Below, one piece after another: positions 1 to 5,181 of a stretch of DNA of 5,252 nt. This stretch comes from Gemmatimonadota bacterium. GTDB lineage: Bacteria; Latescibacterota; UBA2968; UBA8231. A program made the position numbers and the translations under genes. Positions within the stretch are counted from its first letter, which is position 1. Each line of letters opens with the position of its first letter. The notes under the pieces were generated by a model. The model made no database searches. It had not been told where the DNA came from and worked only from the letters and a program-made list of their open reading frames with translations. The stretch spans positions 1-5,252 of the forward strand of contig VXOR01000111.1 in the NCBI GenBank assembly GCA_009840005.1, written 5' to 3'.

Positions 1-2608
1 CGTCCAGCGCCCGAGTGCGCAACACCGGCGCATCGGGCACCCGCGCTTGCACCGGTCCGGTCGCCATGCTCTCGGCGCGCTTGCCGGCACCCAACGCGTC
101 GCGATAGGGATTGACCACCGCTTGCAGTGCCCAGTCCACCTGCGCCGCCTGCGGCGTGTAGTGGGACTCGAGCCCCGCAGACGAGGGGCTCGAAAGGGGT
201 TGCCACTCCGTGGTGCCCGGGGCCTGTCCCTGCCACTGCCAATGAGCACCGGTGATGTCGCCATCCGGGTCGGTCAACGCTGCCGTCAACGGCACCCGCA
301 CCTGCGGCGACCGAGAAGACAGGGCGATCACGCCCGGCTCGTCGACATCGGTCACCGTTACGGTCACGGCTAACGTCGCCGATTGCTGCCCGGCACGGGC
401 CTGTATGGTCAGATGGTAGGTATTGTTTTCGGCTGGATCGGTCGGCTCCTCTTGATCCGGCGGATGATTCCGGTCGGTCGGCTCTTCAAAGTCTGGCTCG
501 TTCTGGAAGGTCAACTGGCCGTCCGAACTCAGGGTGAAATCAACCGAATCCGTACCCGCCAACGACCACTCAATCCTATCGTCTTCTGGATCGGTCGCCG
601 TGTAGGTGGCCACTATCCGGCGGTCGGCCTCCGGGTCAACGACCTCAGCAAACGCTATTGCGGTCGGGCCGGCCAACACGAAAGGACGTACCCAAGCACT
701 GGACCCCACAGGGTTGACCGACCGCACCGCAAAGGCGTAGTCTCTGCTAGGGATTAGCCCATCTATCGTCTGACTTCTGGCATCGGTGTCTTCCCCTGCT
801 ACCGTTATCGCGGCCTCCCAAGTGGTCCCCCCGTCAATGCTCTGCCGGTACTGGTAGCTGGGCGGGGGCGGTTGGGGACCCGAGTCGGACGGGGCCGGAA
901 GACGCCAACGCAGCGTCGCCTGCCCGTTGCTGACTACCGCCGTCACATTGGTCGGTGGCCCCGGCCGGGCCATGTAGATGTCCACTGCTATCGTGTCGGT
1001 GGCGCGATTGTAGGTTATGTTGGTGAGCGCCAAATTCAAGCGGCCGGGATCCACGTTCTCACCGCGACGGTTTCCATTGCTGTCGATGCTATCATAGGTT
1101 TTTTGACGCAGACCTACTGAGTCTGCTAGGGCATCAACCGCCGTGATGTTCCCCGTGCCTGGGAACGGATCGGAGAGCATGTCAAAGTATTCGGGTGTTC
1201 TGGGTCTCTGTTGGCGATCCCGGGCGTCTTCGTAGCGCCTTTCGTCGGCAACAATCAGGATCGGCCGCTCTTCCCCGACAAGCTCCCGCCGCCAAATCAT
1301 CAAACCTTGATCGGCGCTGTTTTCGCCAGCGTAGTCGTAGAACGCGAGGTAACGCCCGCCAAACGGCTGCGTCGTGCGGCGGTTGAGTAGATAGGACACG
1401 CCGCCGCGGTCAATCCGATGGGTCGTCCCGGCTACGATGGCGTAATTATCTCGACTCTCACGGATGGTGGACGGATTGAGCCAGCCGAGGTCCATCCGGT
1501 AAAAGGGATTGATCGGATTAGGACAGGAGCGGTAGCCTACAAAGTAGCCGTTGTCTTCTAATTCCGGCCCCTGTTCGCCTCCACCTTGCATCAGCGTCCA
1601 CCCCAGCATGTTGGCACCACCATCATTGGTATAAGATGCATCGCGATCATATCTGTTAGTAGGAACCTCCCACAGGCCATCGCCGTGGGTAAGGCCCAAC
1701 AGATGGCCAATTTCATGGGCGTGCGTACCGATACCGGCGAACTCGTCAATGTCGTGGTCGTTGTGGCCCCAGCCCTCCCGCTCACCCATCACGTAGCGGT
1801 AGCCGACGCTAATAGGCCTCCCATTCGTGGGATTGGTCGTTGTCTGCCCCGCATGTGGATGCAGCAAGCCGGCGGGGCTCCGGTCGCTATAAATCGCTCC
1901 GGAGTATAGGTAGAGCACCTTGTGGCGTATCCGGCGGTCGTTGTTGTAGTTTATGTTGGGCAATTCATCAATGGTGTATCCTGCAACCGACGCTCCACAG
2001 ATAGAAGGATCTGGATGGCCTGTAATCCGAGTCGGGTTCCAGCAGCGCACCGAATCCCACGCCGCCGCATACGCGTTGGTCCAGAATTGATGATTACTAC
2101 CCAAGTTCATCTCGGCGTAATGGGCCTTGTTCCGCGGTAGTTCTACCCAGCGGGGATAACCTTGAGCATCGGGCGGATTGATCATGCGCACATGTAGTTG
2201 GAAAGCCCCATTCGATACCGAATCAAAATAGGCCCGCACACTGCCGAATACCTCCGGCAGCGTATCGCGATGGGTCTGCCGATTGCCCACCGTGACCGTG
2301 TCGCCCACAAAATCCGGCAGGCCGTCATAGCCGCCGTTGAACAGCCGCTCGAAATCGCGCAACGTGTACCGATCTCGTACATCTTGTCCCGGATTGGTGC
2401 CATAAGGCCGGTCATGGAGGTGATAGTCGTAAGTAGTCCCGGACGCTTGCGTCGTCGCATTGTCAAAGGTGACCAGCACCACGTCCAGCGTGCAGGAGGG
2501 AGTGGAGGTCGTAGCCGGAATCCAAGTCTGCGTCGAATCGCGCCCATAGGCCTCACTCTCCCACAGCAGAGAGACTAGCACAAATAAAAGAAATGCCAAC
2601 GCCTTCAT
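1..2608 (-). CDS. Secreted M6-like (immune inhibitor A type) zinc metalloprotease with FN3, cadherin-like and Ig-like modules; C-terminus outside window
   Basis: The frame stays open from ATG 2606-2608 to the window edge: 869 codons, no stop, so the protein is C-terminally partial. Residues 1-20 or 1-22 are a signal peptide (K2, hydrophobic 3-16, then SEA-YG), so it is exported. The zinc site is HEIGHLLGLTH at 298-308 (H298, E299, H302, H308), followed by a possible Met-turn at M340 (TLMQGG). M6-type landmarks follow: LGW at 374-376, GLMIW at 435-439 and FPGTG at 482-486. An FN3 domain spans about 549-643. A cadherin-like repeat spans about 649-757, ending in DVDEPG. A further beta-sandwich-like module (LTDPDGDIT...WQWQ) runs to about 857. 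M6 enzymes are secreted endopeptidases; the modules probably bind substrate or surface. The start overlaps the upstream stop (ATGA) and has AAAGGAG six bases before it. Class is well supported; exact family and substrate are not. Confidence 0.92.
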   Translation of the reverse strand, partial: MKALAFLLFVLVSLLWESEAYGRDSTQTWIPATTSTPSCTLDVVLVTFDNATTQASGTTYDYHLHDRPYGTNPGQDVRDRYTLRDFERLFNGGYDGLPDFVGDTVTVGNRQTHRDTLPEVFGSVRAYFDSVSNGAFQLHVRMINPPDAQGYPRWVELPRNKAHYAEMNLGSNHQFWTNAYAAAWDSVRCWNPTRITGHPDPSICGASVAGYTIDELPNINYNNDRRIRHKVLYLYSGAIYSDRSPAGLLHPHAGQTTTNPTNGRPISVGYRYVMGEREGWGHNDHDIDEFAGIGTHAHEIGHLLGLTHGDGLWEVPTNRYDRDASYTNDGGANMLGWTLMQGGGEQGPELEDNGYFVGYRSCPNPINPFYRMDLGWLNPSTIRESRDNYAIVAGTTHRIDRGGVSYLLNRRTTQPFGGRYLAFYDYAGENSADQGLMIWRRELVGEERPILIVADERRYEDARDRQQRPRTPEYFDMLSDPFPGTGNITAVDALADSVGLRQKTYDSIDSNGNRRGENVDPGRLNLALTNITYNRATDTIAVDIYMARPGPPTNVTAVVSNGQATLRWRLPAPSDSGPQPPPPSYQYRQSIDGGTTWEAAITVAGEDTDARSQTIDGLIPSRDYAFAVRSVNPVGSSAWVRPFVLAGPTAIAFAEVVDPEADRRIVATYTATDPEDDRIEWSLAGTDSVDFTLSSDGQLTFQNEPDFEEPTDRNHPPDQEEPTDPAENNTYHLTIQARAGQQSATLAVTVTVTDVDEPGVIALSSRSPQVRVPLTAALTDPDGDITGAHWQWQGQAPGTTEWQPLSSPSSAGLESHYTPQAAQVDWALQAVVNPYRDALGAGKRAESMATGPVQARVPDAPVLRTRALD

Positions 2609-3501
2609 GGGTCTCTCCTTTCTCCCGCCAACCACGATTGCTTGATCTGACCCCAAGACGACGACGAAATACCCGTGGGAATCAACGCATCGGCAAATTC
2701 CACTGGAGTGCCGCCGATGACCGCTCGGAGAGGGACTAGGTAGTTTTGAAATGCACTAAACTGTCCGGCTTCGCAGGCGAGAACACCGTAGCCGGCAAGA
2801 AATTTACACGAGCGATACAGCACAAAATCCAAATCCGGATCGTGAGACACCAGCTTCCCAGCAGCGTAGCTATCAAGCTTAAAATAATACCACGGCACCG
2901 GTTTCAGACCGGCTTCTACCGAGACTTGATCGCTTCCCTCCGTCGTTGAGACGAGGTATGTGATCCTGAACAGATTCGAGAACTCAAAGGGGTAAGCCCT
3001 GTACAGGTAAGCCGTAATTCCAGTACTACTAAATACGAAGGGGGAAAGGTCTGTAGGGGGCCAAGTATAATCCGCGGATGTGGCATCAAAGCGAAAGGTG
3101 GCCTGCTCGCCATCAGCGGTGCGCTCCATCAGGTGTGTCCCTTCCCAGCGAAGTTTCTTTCCCGCGATGAAGTGCGGTGGGGCCGGCGGCCAGCCCGCCG
3201 GCATGTTGCTGATCACGTAATACGTTTTGCCGTCAATGACCTCCGTGTTCAACACCGTGATAGTGAATTCGGGGAACCGTAAAGGTTCATCTATGGCCGG
3301 CCATTGATCCCAGTACTCGGAATAGGAATAGTAGTCGATACTGACATCATTGCCGTCGTAGTATTCATGCTCGTACGTCCACGAATTACCCACGGCCAGC
3401 GGCAGATAATCCGCTGCCTCATAGTCCGTGGCAGCGGCGGGCAGCACCCCACTCAGGCTGAGCAGAGCCACCCAAAGCAAGCGAAACTGATTCGTTCGCA
3501 T
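2605..3501 (-). CDS. Secreted protein of unknown function with a PLAVGNSWTY-type N-terminal segment, first gene of the protease operon
   Basis: This encodes 298 residues from ATG 3499-3501; AAAGGAG seven bases upstream decides the start over a longer open frame reaching 3675. Residues 1-24 form a signal peptide (R2, hydrophobic 8-20, AAA then T25), so the mature protein is periplasmic or extracellular. The mature N-terminus carries DYLPLAVGNSWTY (31-43), a segment recurring in secreted hypothetical proteins of uncultured bacteria. The protein is rich in Tyr, Trp and Ser with alternating beta-like stretches. C232 and C243 are its only cysteines and could form a disulfide. The GYGVLACEAGQF...YLVPLRAVIGGTPVEF region (237-269) resembles the C-terminal part of those families. 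The tail (PTGISSSSWGQIKQSW, 275-290) follows the predicted fold. No catalytic motif is visible. Translational coupling to the protease suggests a partner, chaperone or inhibitor, but this is inference. Confidence 0.9.
   Translation of the reverse strand: MRTNQFRLLWVALLSLSGVLPAAATDYEAADYLPLAVGNSWTYEHEYYDGNDVSIDYYSYSEYWDQWPAIDEPLRFPEFTITVLNTEVIDGKTYYVISNMPAGWPPAPPHFIAGKKLRWEGTHLMERTADGEQATFRFDATSADYTWPPTDLSPFVFSSTGITAYLYRAYPFEFSNLFRITYLVSTTEGSDQVSVEAGLKPVPWYYFKLDSYAAGKLVSHDPDLDFVLYRSCKFLAGYGVLACEAGQFSAFQNYLVPLRAVIGGTPVEFADALIPTGISSSSWGQIKQSWLAGERRDP
2615..2621 (-). promoter_or_regulatory. Ribosome binding site of the metalloprotease gene, inside the upstream coding region
   Basis: AAAGGAG lies six bases before the protease ATG, within the last codons of the preceding gene. 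With the ATGA stop/start overlap it fixes the start and suggests both re-initiation (translational coupling) and independent ribosome entry. The same AAAGGAG is used by the preceding gene. Confidence 0.8.
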
Positions 3502-3508
3502 GATTGAT

Positions 3509-3515
3509 CTCCTTT
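3509..3515 (-). promoter_or_regulatory. Ribosome binding site of the secreted unknown protein
   Basis: AAAGGAG lies seven bases before ATG 3499-3501. It decides the start. The longer in-frame extension to 3675 would run through the sigma-54 promoter and has no comparable site, and this start places a signal peptide exactly at the N-terminus. Confidence 0.85.
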
Positions 3516-3583
3516 CAAGAGATAGGAAAGTCGTCGTTCCAGCGGCCCCAAGCCGACCCGAGACGACGCGATAGGATACCGGA

Positions 3584-3601
3584 TGCGGCCTCGGTGCCGC
3601 A
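3584..3601 (-). other. Small GC-rich hairpin near the 5' end of the operon leader
   Basis: TGCGGC and GCCGCA pair as a 6-bp stem around a 6-nt loop, about 12 nt after the predicted transcription start. It could stabilise the mRNA 5' end. GTCGTC (about 3530) and GACGAC (about 3562) could form a second, longer-range stem in the same leader. No known riboswitch is recognised. Confidence 0.35.
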
Positions 3602-3623
3602 GCGGCTTTACTGCGCTGATATA

Positions 3624-3639
3624 TGCAAATCCCGTGCCA
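3624..3639 (-). promoter_or_regulatory. Sigma-54 (-24/-12) promoter of the secreted protease operon
   Basis: The minus strand reads TGGCACGGGATTTGCA, an exact match to the sigma-54 consensus TGGCACG-N4-TTGCA, with GG and GC at the required spacing. The predicted start is about 3613, giving a leader of about 112 nt before ATG 3501. Sigma-54 promoters need an AAA+ activator bound upstream, and the adjacent gene encodes one. Flanking bases GGCCTGCT-n-GT just upstream are shared with the activator promoter. Confidence 0.9.
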
Positions 3640-3661
3640 ACTAGCAGGCCATGTAGTAAAA

Positions 3662-3693
3662 AATCGTGTAAACATGAGCTAAAGGGTTGAAAA
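3662..3693 (-). promoter_or_regulatory. Conserved box upstream of the operon promoter (IHF-like site or degenerate dyad)
   Basis: CTAAAGGGTTGAAAA (3679-3693, plus strand) matches 14 of 15 bases of the box at 5043-5057 upstream of the activator. Read on the minus strand, TTTCAACCCTTTA fits the IHF consensus WATCAA-N4-TTR with one mismatch, and it lies between promoter and putative enhancer as IHF sites in sigma-54 systems do. A weak left arm (AATCGTGTA, 3662-3670) is aligned with the left arm of the perfect dyad at the other promoter. The bound protein is unknown. Confidence 0.5.
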
Positions 3694-3719
3694 AAATAAC
3701 ACTTAAAAAATGCGAAAAG

Positions 3720-3732
3720 GGGTTCTACCCTT
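3720..3732. promoter_or_regulatory. GGGTTYTACSCTT box, operon copy
   Basis: GGGTTCTACCCTT recurs as GGGTTTTACGCTT at 5084-5096, the same distance from the CTAAAGG box, in otherwise diverged DNA. This copy is a short dyad (GGGT-TCT-ACCC). Conservation at fixed spacing suggests a binding site; its factor is unknown. Confidence 0.4.
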
Positions 3733-3757
3733 CACAAAAGATGGGCCGTCATCCCTC

Positions 3758-3818
3758 TTTTGGGGAAATTTTTCCCCTTGTTGAGGAAATTTTTCCTCTT
3801 TTGAGGAAATTTTTCCCC
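3758..3818. promoter_or_regulatory. Three helically phased 16-bp dyads (putative enhancer of the secreted protease operon)
   Basis: Three near-palindromes stand in tandem: GGGGAAATTTTTCCCC (3762-3777), GAGGAAATTTTTCCTC (3783-3798) and GAGGAAATTTTTCCCC (3803-3818). Starts are 21 and 20 bp apart, about two helical turns, so all three face the same side of the DNA. The arms of the first two change together (GGGG/CCCC, GAGG/CCTC), which points to dyad symmetry being the selected property. They lie about 150-205 bp upstream of the predicted operon start, the usual place for sigma-54 activator binding. They also follow the activator stop by 18 bp, but lack the T-run of an intrinsic terminator. The binding protein is inferred. 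Confidence 0.7.
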
Positions 3819-3836
3819 ATCGGAACAACGTTGTAT

Positions 3837-4886
3837 TTACGCAGACTTAGGCCGTTGGATGCCATACTTGTGCATCCGATAGGCCAGTGTCTTAGCACTC
3901 ATGCCCAACAAATGCGCCGCACCCCGTTCCCCAGAGACCACCCAATTGGTCTGCTGCAACGCCGCTATAATGCGCGGCTTCTCGGCTTCGGCGGCGGTTA
4001 GCGGCGGCCCGGCCTCGGCCTCCTCCGCTGCAACCCGTCGCCGGGTGTGCTGACCGCATCTTGGACATACCGGCGGCTCGTCCTCCTCCGACGACGGCAA
4101 AACCAACCCCACATCGGCCGCCGCCCACACATCCGCCATCGCCATGCGCTCCCCCTCGCACACGACCACCGCCTGCCGAACCCACTGTTTCAACTCCCGC
4201 ACATTGCCCGGCCAAGCATACCCCTGCAAGTAGGTGAGCACGTCGGCGCTCAACGTCCGCACCGGTCGCTGGTACTGGTGGGCATACTGACGCATGAAAT
4301 GTTCTGCCAACAGCGGAATATCCTCCCGCCGCGCTCGCAACGGCGGCACCGTGAGGAGAAACCCTTTCAGGCGATAGTATAGATCCTCGCGGAACGTCCC
4401 CTCCCCAATCGCCTGCTGCAGGTCGCGGTGGGTCGCCGCAATCACCCGTACATCTACCGGAACGGACGTGGTGCCGCCAACGCGGGTGAGCCGATCCTGC
4501 TCCAAAACATGCAGCAACCGCTGTTGCGCCTCCATGGACATGTCGCCGATTTCATCGAGGAAAATCGTGCCGCCATCGGCCTGTTCAAAGTACCCGGTGC
4601 GCCGCTTGGTTGCCCCGGTAAAGGCCCCGCGCTCGTGGCCAAACAGTTCGCTTTCGATCAAGCTAGGCGGTAATCCACCGCAATTGACCGCCTTGAAGGG
4701 TTCCGCATCGCGTGTGCTCTGGTGGTGGATCGTCTGGGCGAGCAGACTCTTACCGACGCCGGTCTCGCCCAACATCAGCACTTGGATATCCGTGTTAGCC
4801 ACCTGTTGCACCCGTTTTAGGAGTAGGGCGATGGCCGGGCTGCGGCTGAGTATCTGGGCCGGAGGTGTGCTGCTTGGTGGCGTCAT
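3837..4886 (-). CDS. PspF-like sigma-54-dependent transcriptional activator (AAA+ plus Fis-type HTH, no sensory domain)
   Basis: This 349-residue bacterial enhancer-binding protein hydrolyses ATP to open sigma-54 RNA polymerase promoters. The AAA+ domain spans about 12-245: Walker A GETGVGKS (40-47), GAFTGA sigma-54 contact loop (87-92), Walker B TIFLDE (107-112), FREDLYYRL arginine-finger region (165-173) and WPGNVREL (225-232). A Fis-type helix-turn-helix lies at about 297-345. Only about 11 residues precede the AAA+ domain, so receiver, GAF or PAS input is absent; control may come from a partner, as with PspF, or from expression level. An acidic linker carries CPRCGQH (C274, C277, H280), a possible metal knuckle. 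ATG 4884-4886 is the first start after an in-frame TAG and follows GAGGGAG by five bases. A sigma-54 promoter upstream suggests autoregulation. Its likely targets are itself and the secreted protease operon. Confidence 0.95.
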   Translation of the reverse strand: MTPPSSTPPAQILSRSPAIALLLKRVQQVANTDIQVLMLGETGVGKSLLAQTIHHQSTRDAEPFKAVNCGGLPPSLIESELFGHERGAFTGATKRRTGYFEQADGGTIFLDEIGDMSMEAQQRLLHVLEQDRLTRVGGTTSVPVDVRVIAATHRDLQQAIGEGTFREDLYYRLKGFLLTVPPLRARREDIPLLAEHFMRQYAHQYQRPVRTLSADVLTYLQGYAWPGNVRELKQWVRQAVVVCEGERMAMADVWAAADVGLVLPSSEEDEPPVCPRCGQHTRRRVAAEEAEAGPPLTAAEAEKPRIIAALQQTNWVVSGERGAAHLLGMSAKTLAYRMHKYGIQRPKSA

Positions 4887-4973
4887 ATTGTCTCCCTCAC
4901 GCCACCGCCACCGCTACTCCAACCCTCCGTTATGGGCCTACTCGCTCGGGGCCAGCCAGCGTCCGCTTCGATG

Positions 4974-4985
4974 GGCTAGCTAGCC
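4974..4985. promoter_or_regulatory. 12-bp perfect palindrome centred on the predicted activator transcription start
   Basis: GGCTAGCTAGCC is a perfect palindrome whose centre coincides with the start predicted from the -12 element (about 4979). It could be a repressor operator, but there is no second copy in the window and chance is possible. Confidence 0.3.
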
Positions 4986-4989
4986 TACA

Positions 4990-5005
4990 GGCATATTCCG
5001 TGCCA
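4990..5005 (-). promoter_or_regulatory. Sigma-54 (-24/-12) promoter of the activator gene
   Basis: The minus strand reads TGGCACGGAATATGCC. The -24 part TGGCACG is perfect, the invariant GC of the -12 element is at the correct spacing, and TTGC is changed to ATGC. The predicted start is about 4979, giving a leader of about 93 nt. The upstream flank GGCCTGCT-n-GT is shared with the operon promoter. It implies that the activator gene itself needs a sigma-54 activator, most simply its own product. The weaker -12 element suggests lower output than the operon promoter. Confidence 0.8.
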
Positions 5006-5020
5006 ACGAGCAGGCCGTGC

Positions 5021-5052
5021 AAAAAAATCCTTTAGGAAAGCCCTAAAGGATT
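5021..5052 (-). terminator. Perfect 11-bp-arm hairpin followed by T7 (intrinsic terminator or activator operator)
   Basis: AATCCTTTAGG and CCTAAAGGATT (5026-5036 and 5042-5052) are exact inverted repeats around a 5-nt spacer. On the minus strand the stem runs into seven T residues, as in an intrinsic terminator that would insulate the activator promoter from upstream transcription. Against this, only 4 of 11 stem pairs are G-C, no gene end is visible upstream, and one arm is the CTAAAGG box conserved at the other promoter, where no hairpin forms. A protein-binding dyad centred about 60 bp before the start is the alternative. Confidence 0.45.
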
Positions 5053-5057
5053 GAAAA
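5043..5057 (-). promoter_or_regulatory. Conserved CTAAAGGATTGAAAA box upstream of the activator promoter (IHF-like)
   Basis: This matches the box at 3679-3693 in 14 of 15 bases, at nearly the same distance from its sigma-54 promoter (38 against 40 bp). On the minus strand TTTCAATCCTTTA fits the IHF consensus with one mismatch. Half of it is also the right arm of the perfect dyad at 5026-5052, so it may instead be a binding site for the activator. Confidence 0.5.
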
Positions 5058-5083
5058 CAGGAAGCTTAAAATGGTAGGTAGGA

Positions 5084-5096
5084 GGGTTTTACGCTT
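5084..5096. promoter_or_regulatory. GGGTTYTACSCTT box, activator copy
   Basis: GGGTTTTACGCTT matches the operon copy at 3720-3732 in 11 of 13 bases with the same spacing to the CTAAAGG box. The dyad seen in the operon copy is imperfect here. Its factor is unknown. Confidence 0.35.
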
Positions 5097-5121
5097 AGAC
5101 GATCAGCCTTTGGGGCACATC

Positions 5122-5181
5122 ATCTGCACAACTTTTTGTTCATTTGCATAAATTTCTGTTCGCCTGCACAGCTAGTTCAGG
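5122..5181. promoter_or_regulatory. Tandem 20-bp repeats (putative enhancer of the activator gene)
   Basis: Two adjacent 20-bp units, ATCTGCACAACTTTTTGTTC (5122-5141) and ATTTGCATAAATTTCTGTTC (5142-5161), are followed by a degenerate third that keeps CTGCACA in phase. TGCA recurs exactly at 5125, 5145 and 5165. The first unit starts 117 bp from the promoter element, against 119 bp for the dyads upstream of the operon. The second unit matches an operon unit such as TTTTGAGGAAATTTTTCCTC at 13 of 20 positions, in the same register. Dyad symmetry is weaker here. Binding by the activator is inferred. Confidence 0.55.

Larger units (their letters stand above)
3502..3836 (-). other. Intergenic control region of the secreted protease operon
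   Basis: This 335-bp stretch holds no gene. Read in the direction of transcription it contains three phased dyads (3818-3758), a GGTTYTACSCTT box (3732-3721), a CTAAAGG box (3693-3679), a perfect sigma-54 promoter (3639-3624) and a leader of about 112 nt with a small hairpin. The part between activator stop and promoter is AT-rich, unlike the GC-rich genes, as is usual for bent enhancer DNA. I see no convincing intrinsic terminator after the activator gene, so some read-through into the operon is possible. Confidence 0.8.

Noticed and set aside
47..2578. Several plus-strand open frames of 72-126 codons opposite the protease
   Set aside because: They are antisense to one uninterrupted minus-strand frame with recognisable domains, their products are Arg- and His-rich without motifs, and none has a convincing ribosome site.
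3502..3675. 58-residue N-terminal extension of the secreted unknown protein
   Set aside because: It would read through the sigma-54 promoter and predicted start, and would bury the signal peptide; the ATG at 3501 has a strong ribosome site.
3758..3818. CRISPR-like array or intrinsic terminator
   Set aside because: Units are about 20 bp with 4-5 bp between dyads and no spacers, so not CRISPR; no T-run follows on the minus strand, so not a typical terminator of the activator.
3687..4001. Plus-strand open frame of 104 codons across the phased dyads
   Set aside because: Half is low-complexity repeat translation and the rest is antisense to the activator's helix-turn-helix; no ribosome site.
4425..4430. 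His153 in place of Asn in the sensor I motif of the activator (AATH)
   Set aside because: AATH occurs in well-studied active members such as NtrC, so it is not evidence of a defect.
4428..4983. Plus-strand open frames of 81 and 171 codons opposite the activator
   Set aside because: They are shadows of the AAA+ coding frame and have no recognisable motif.
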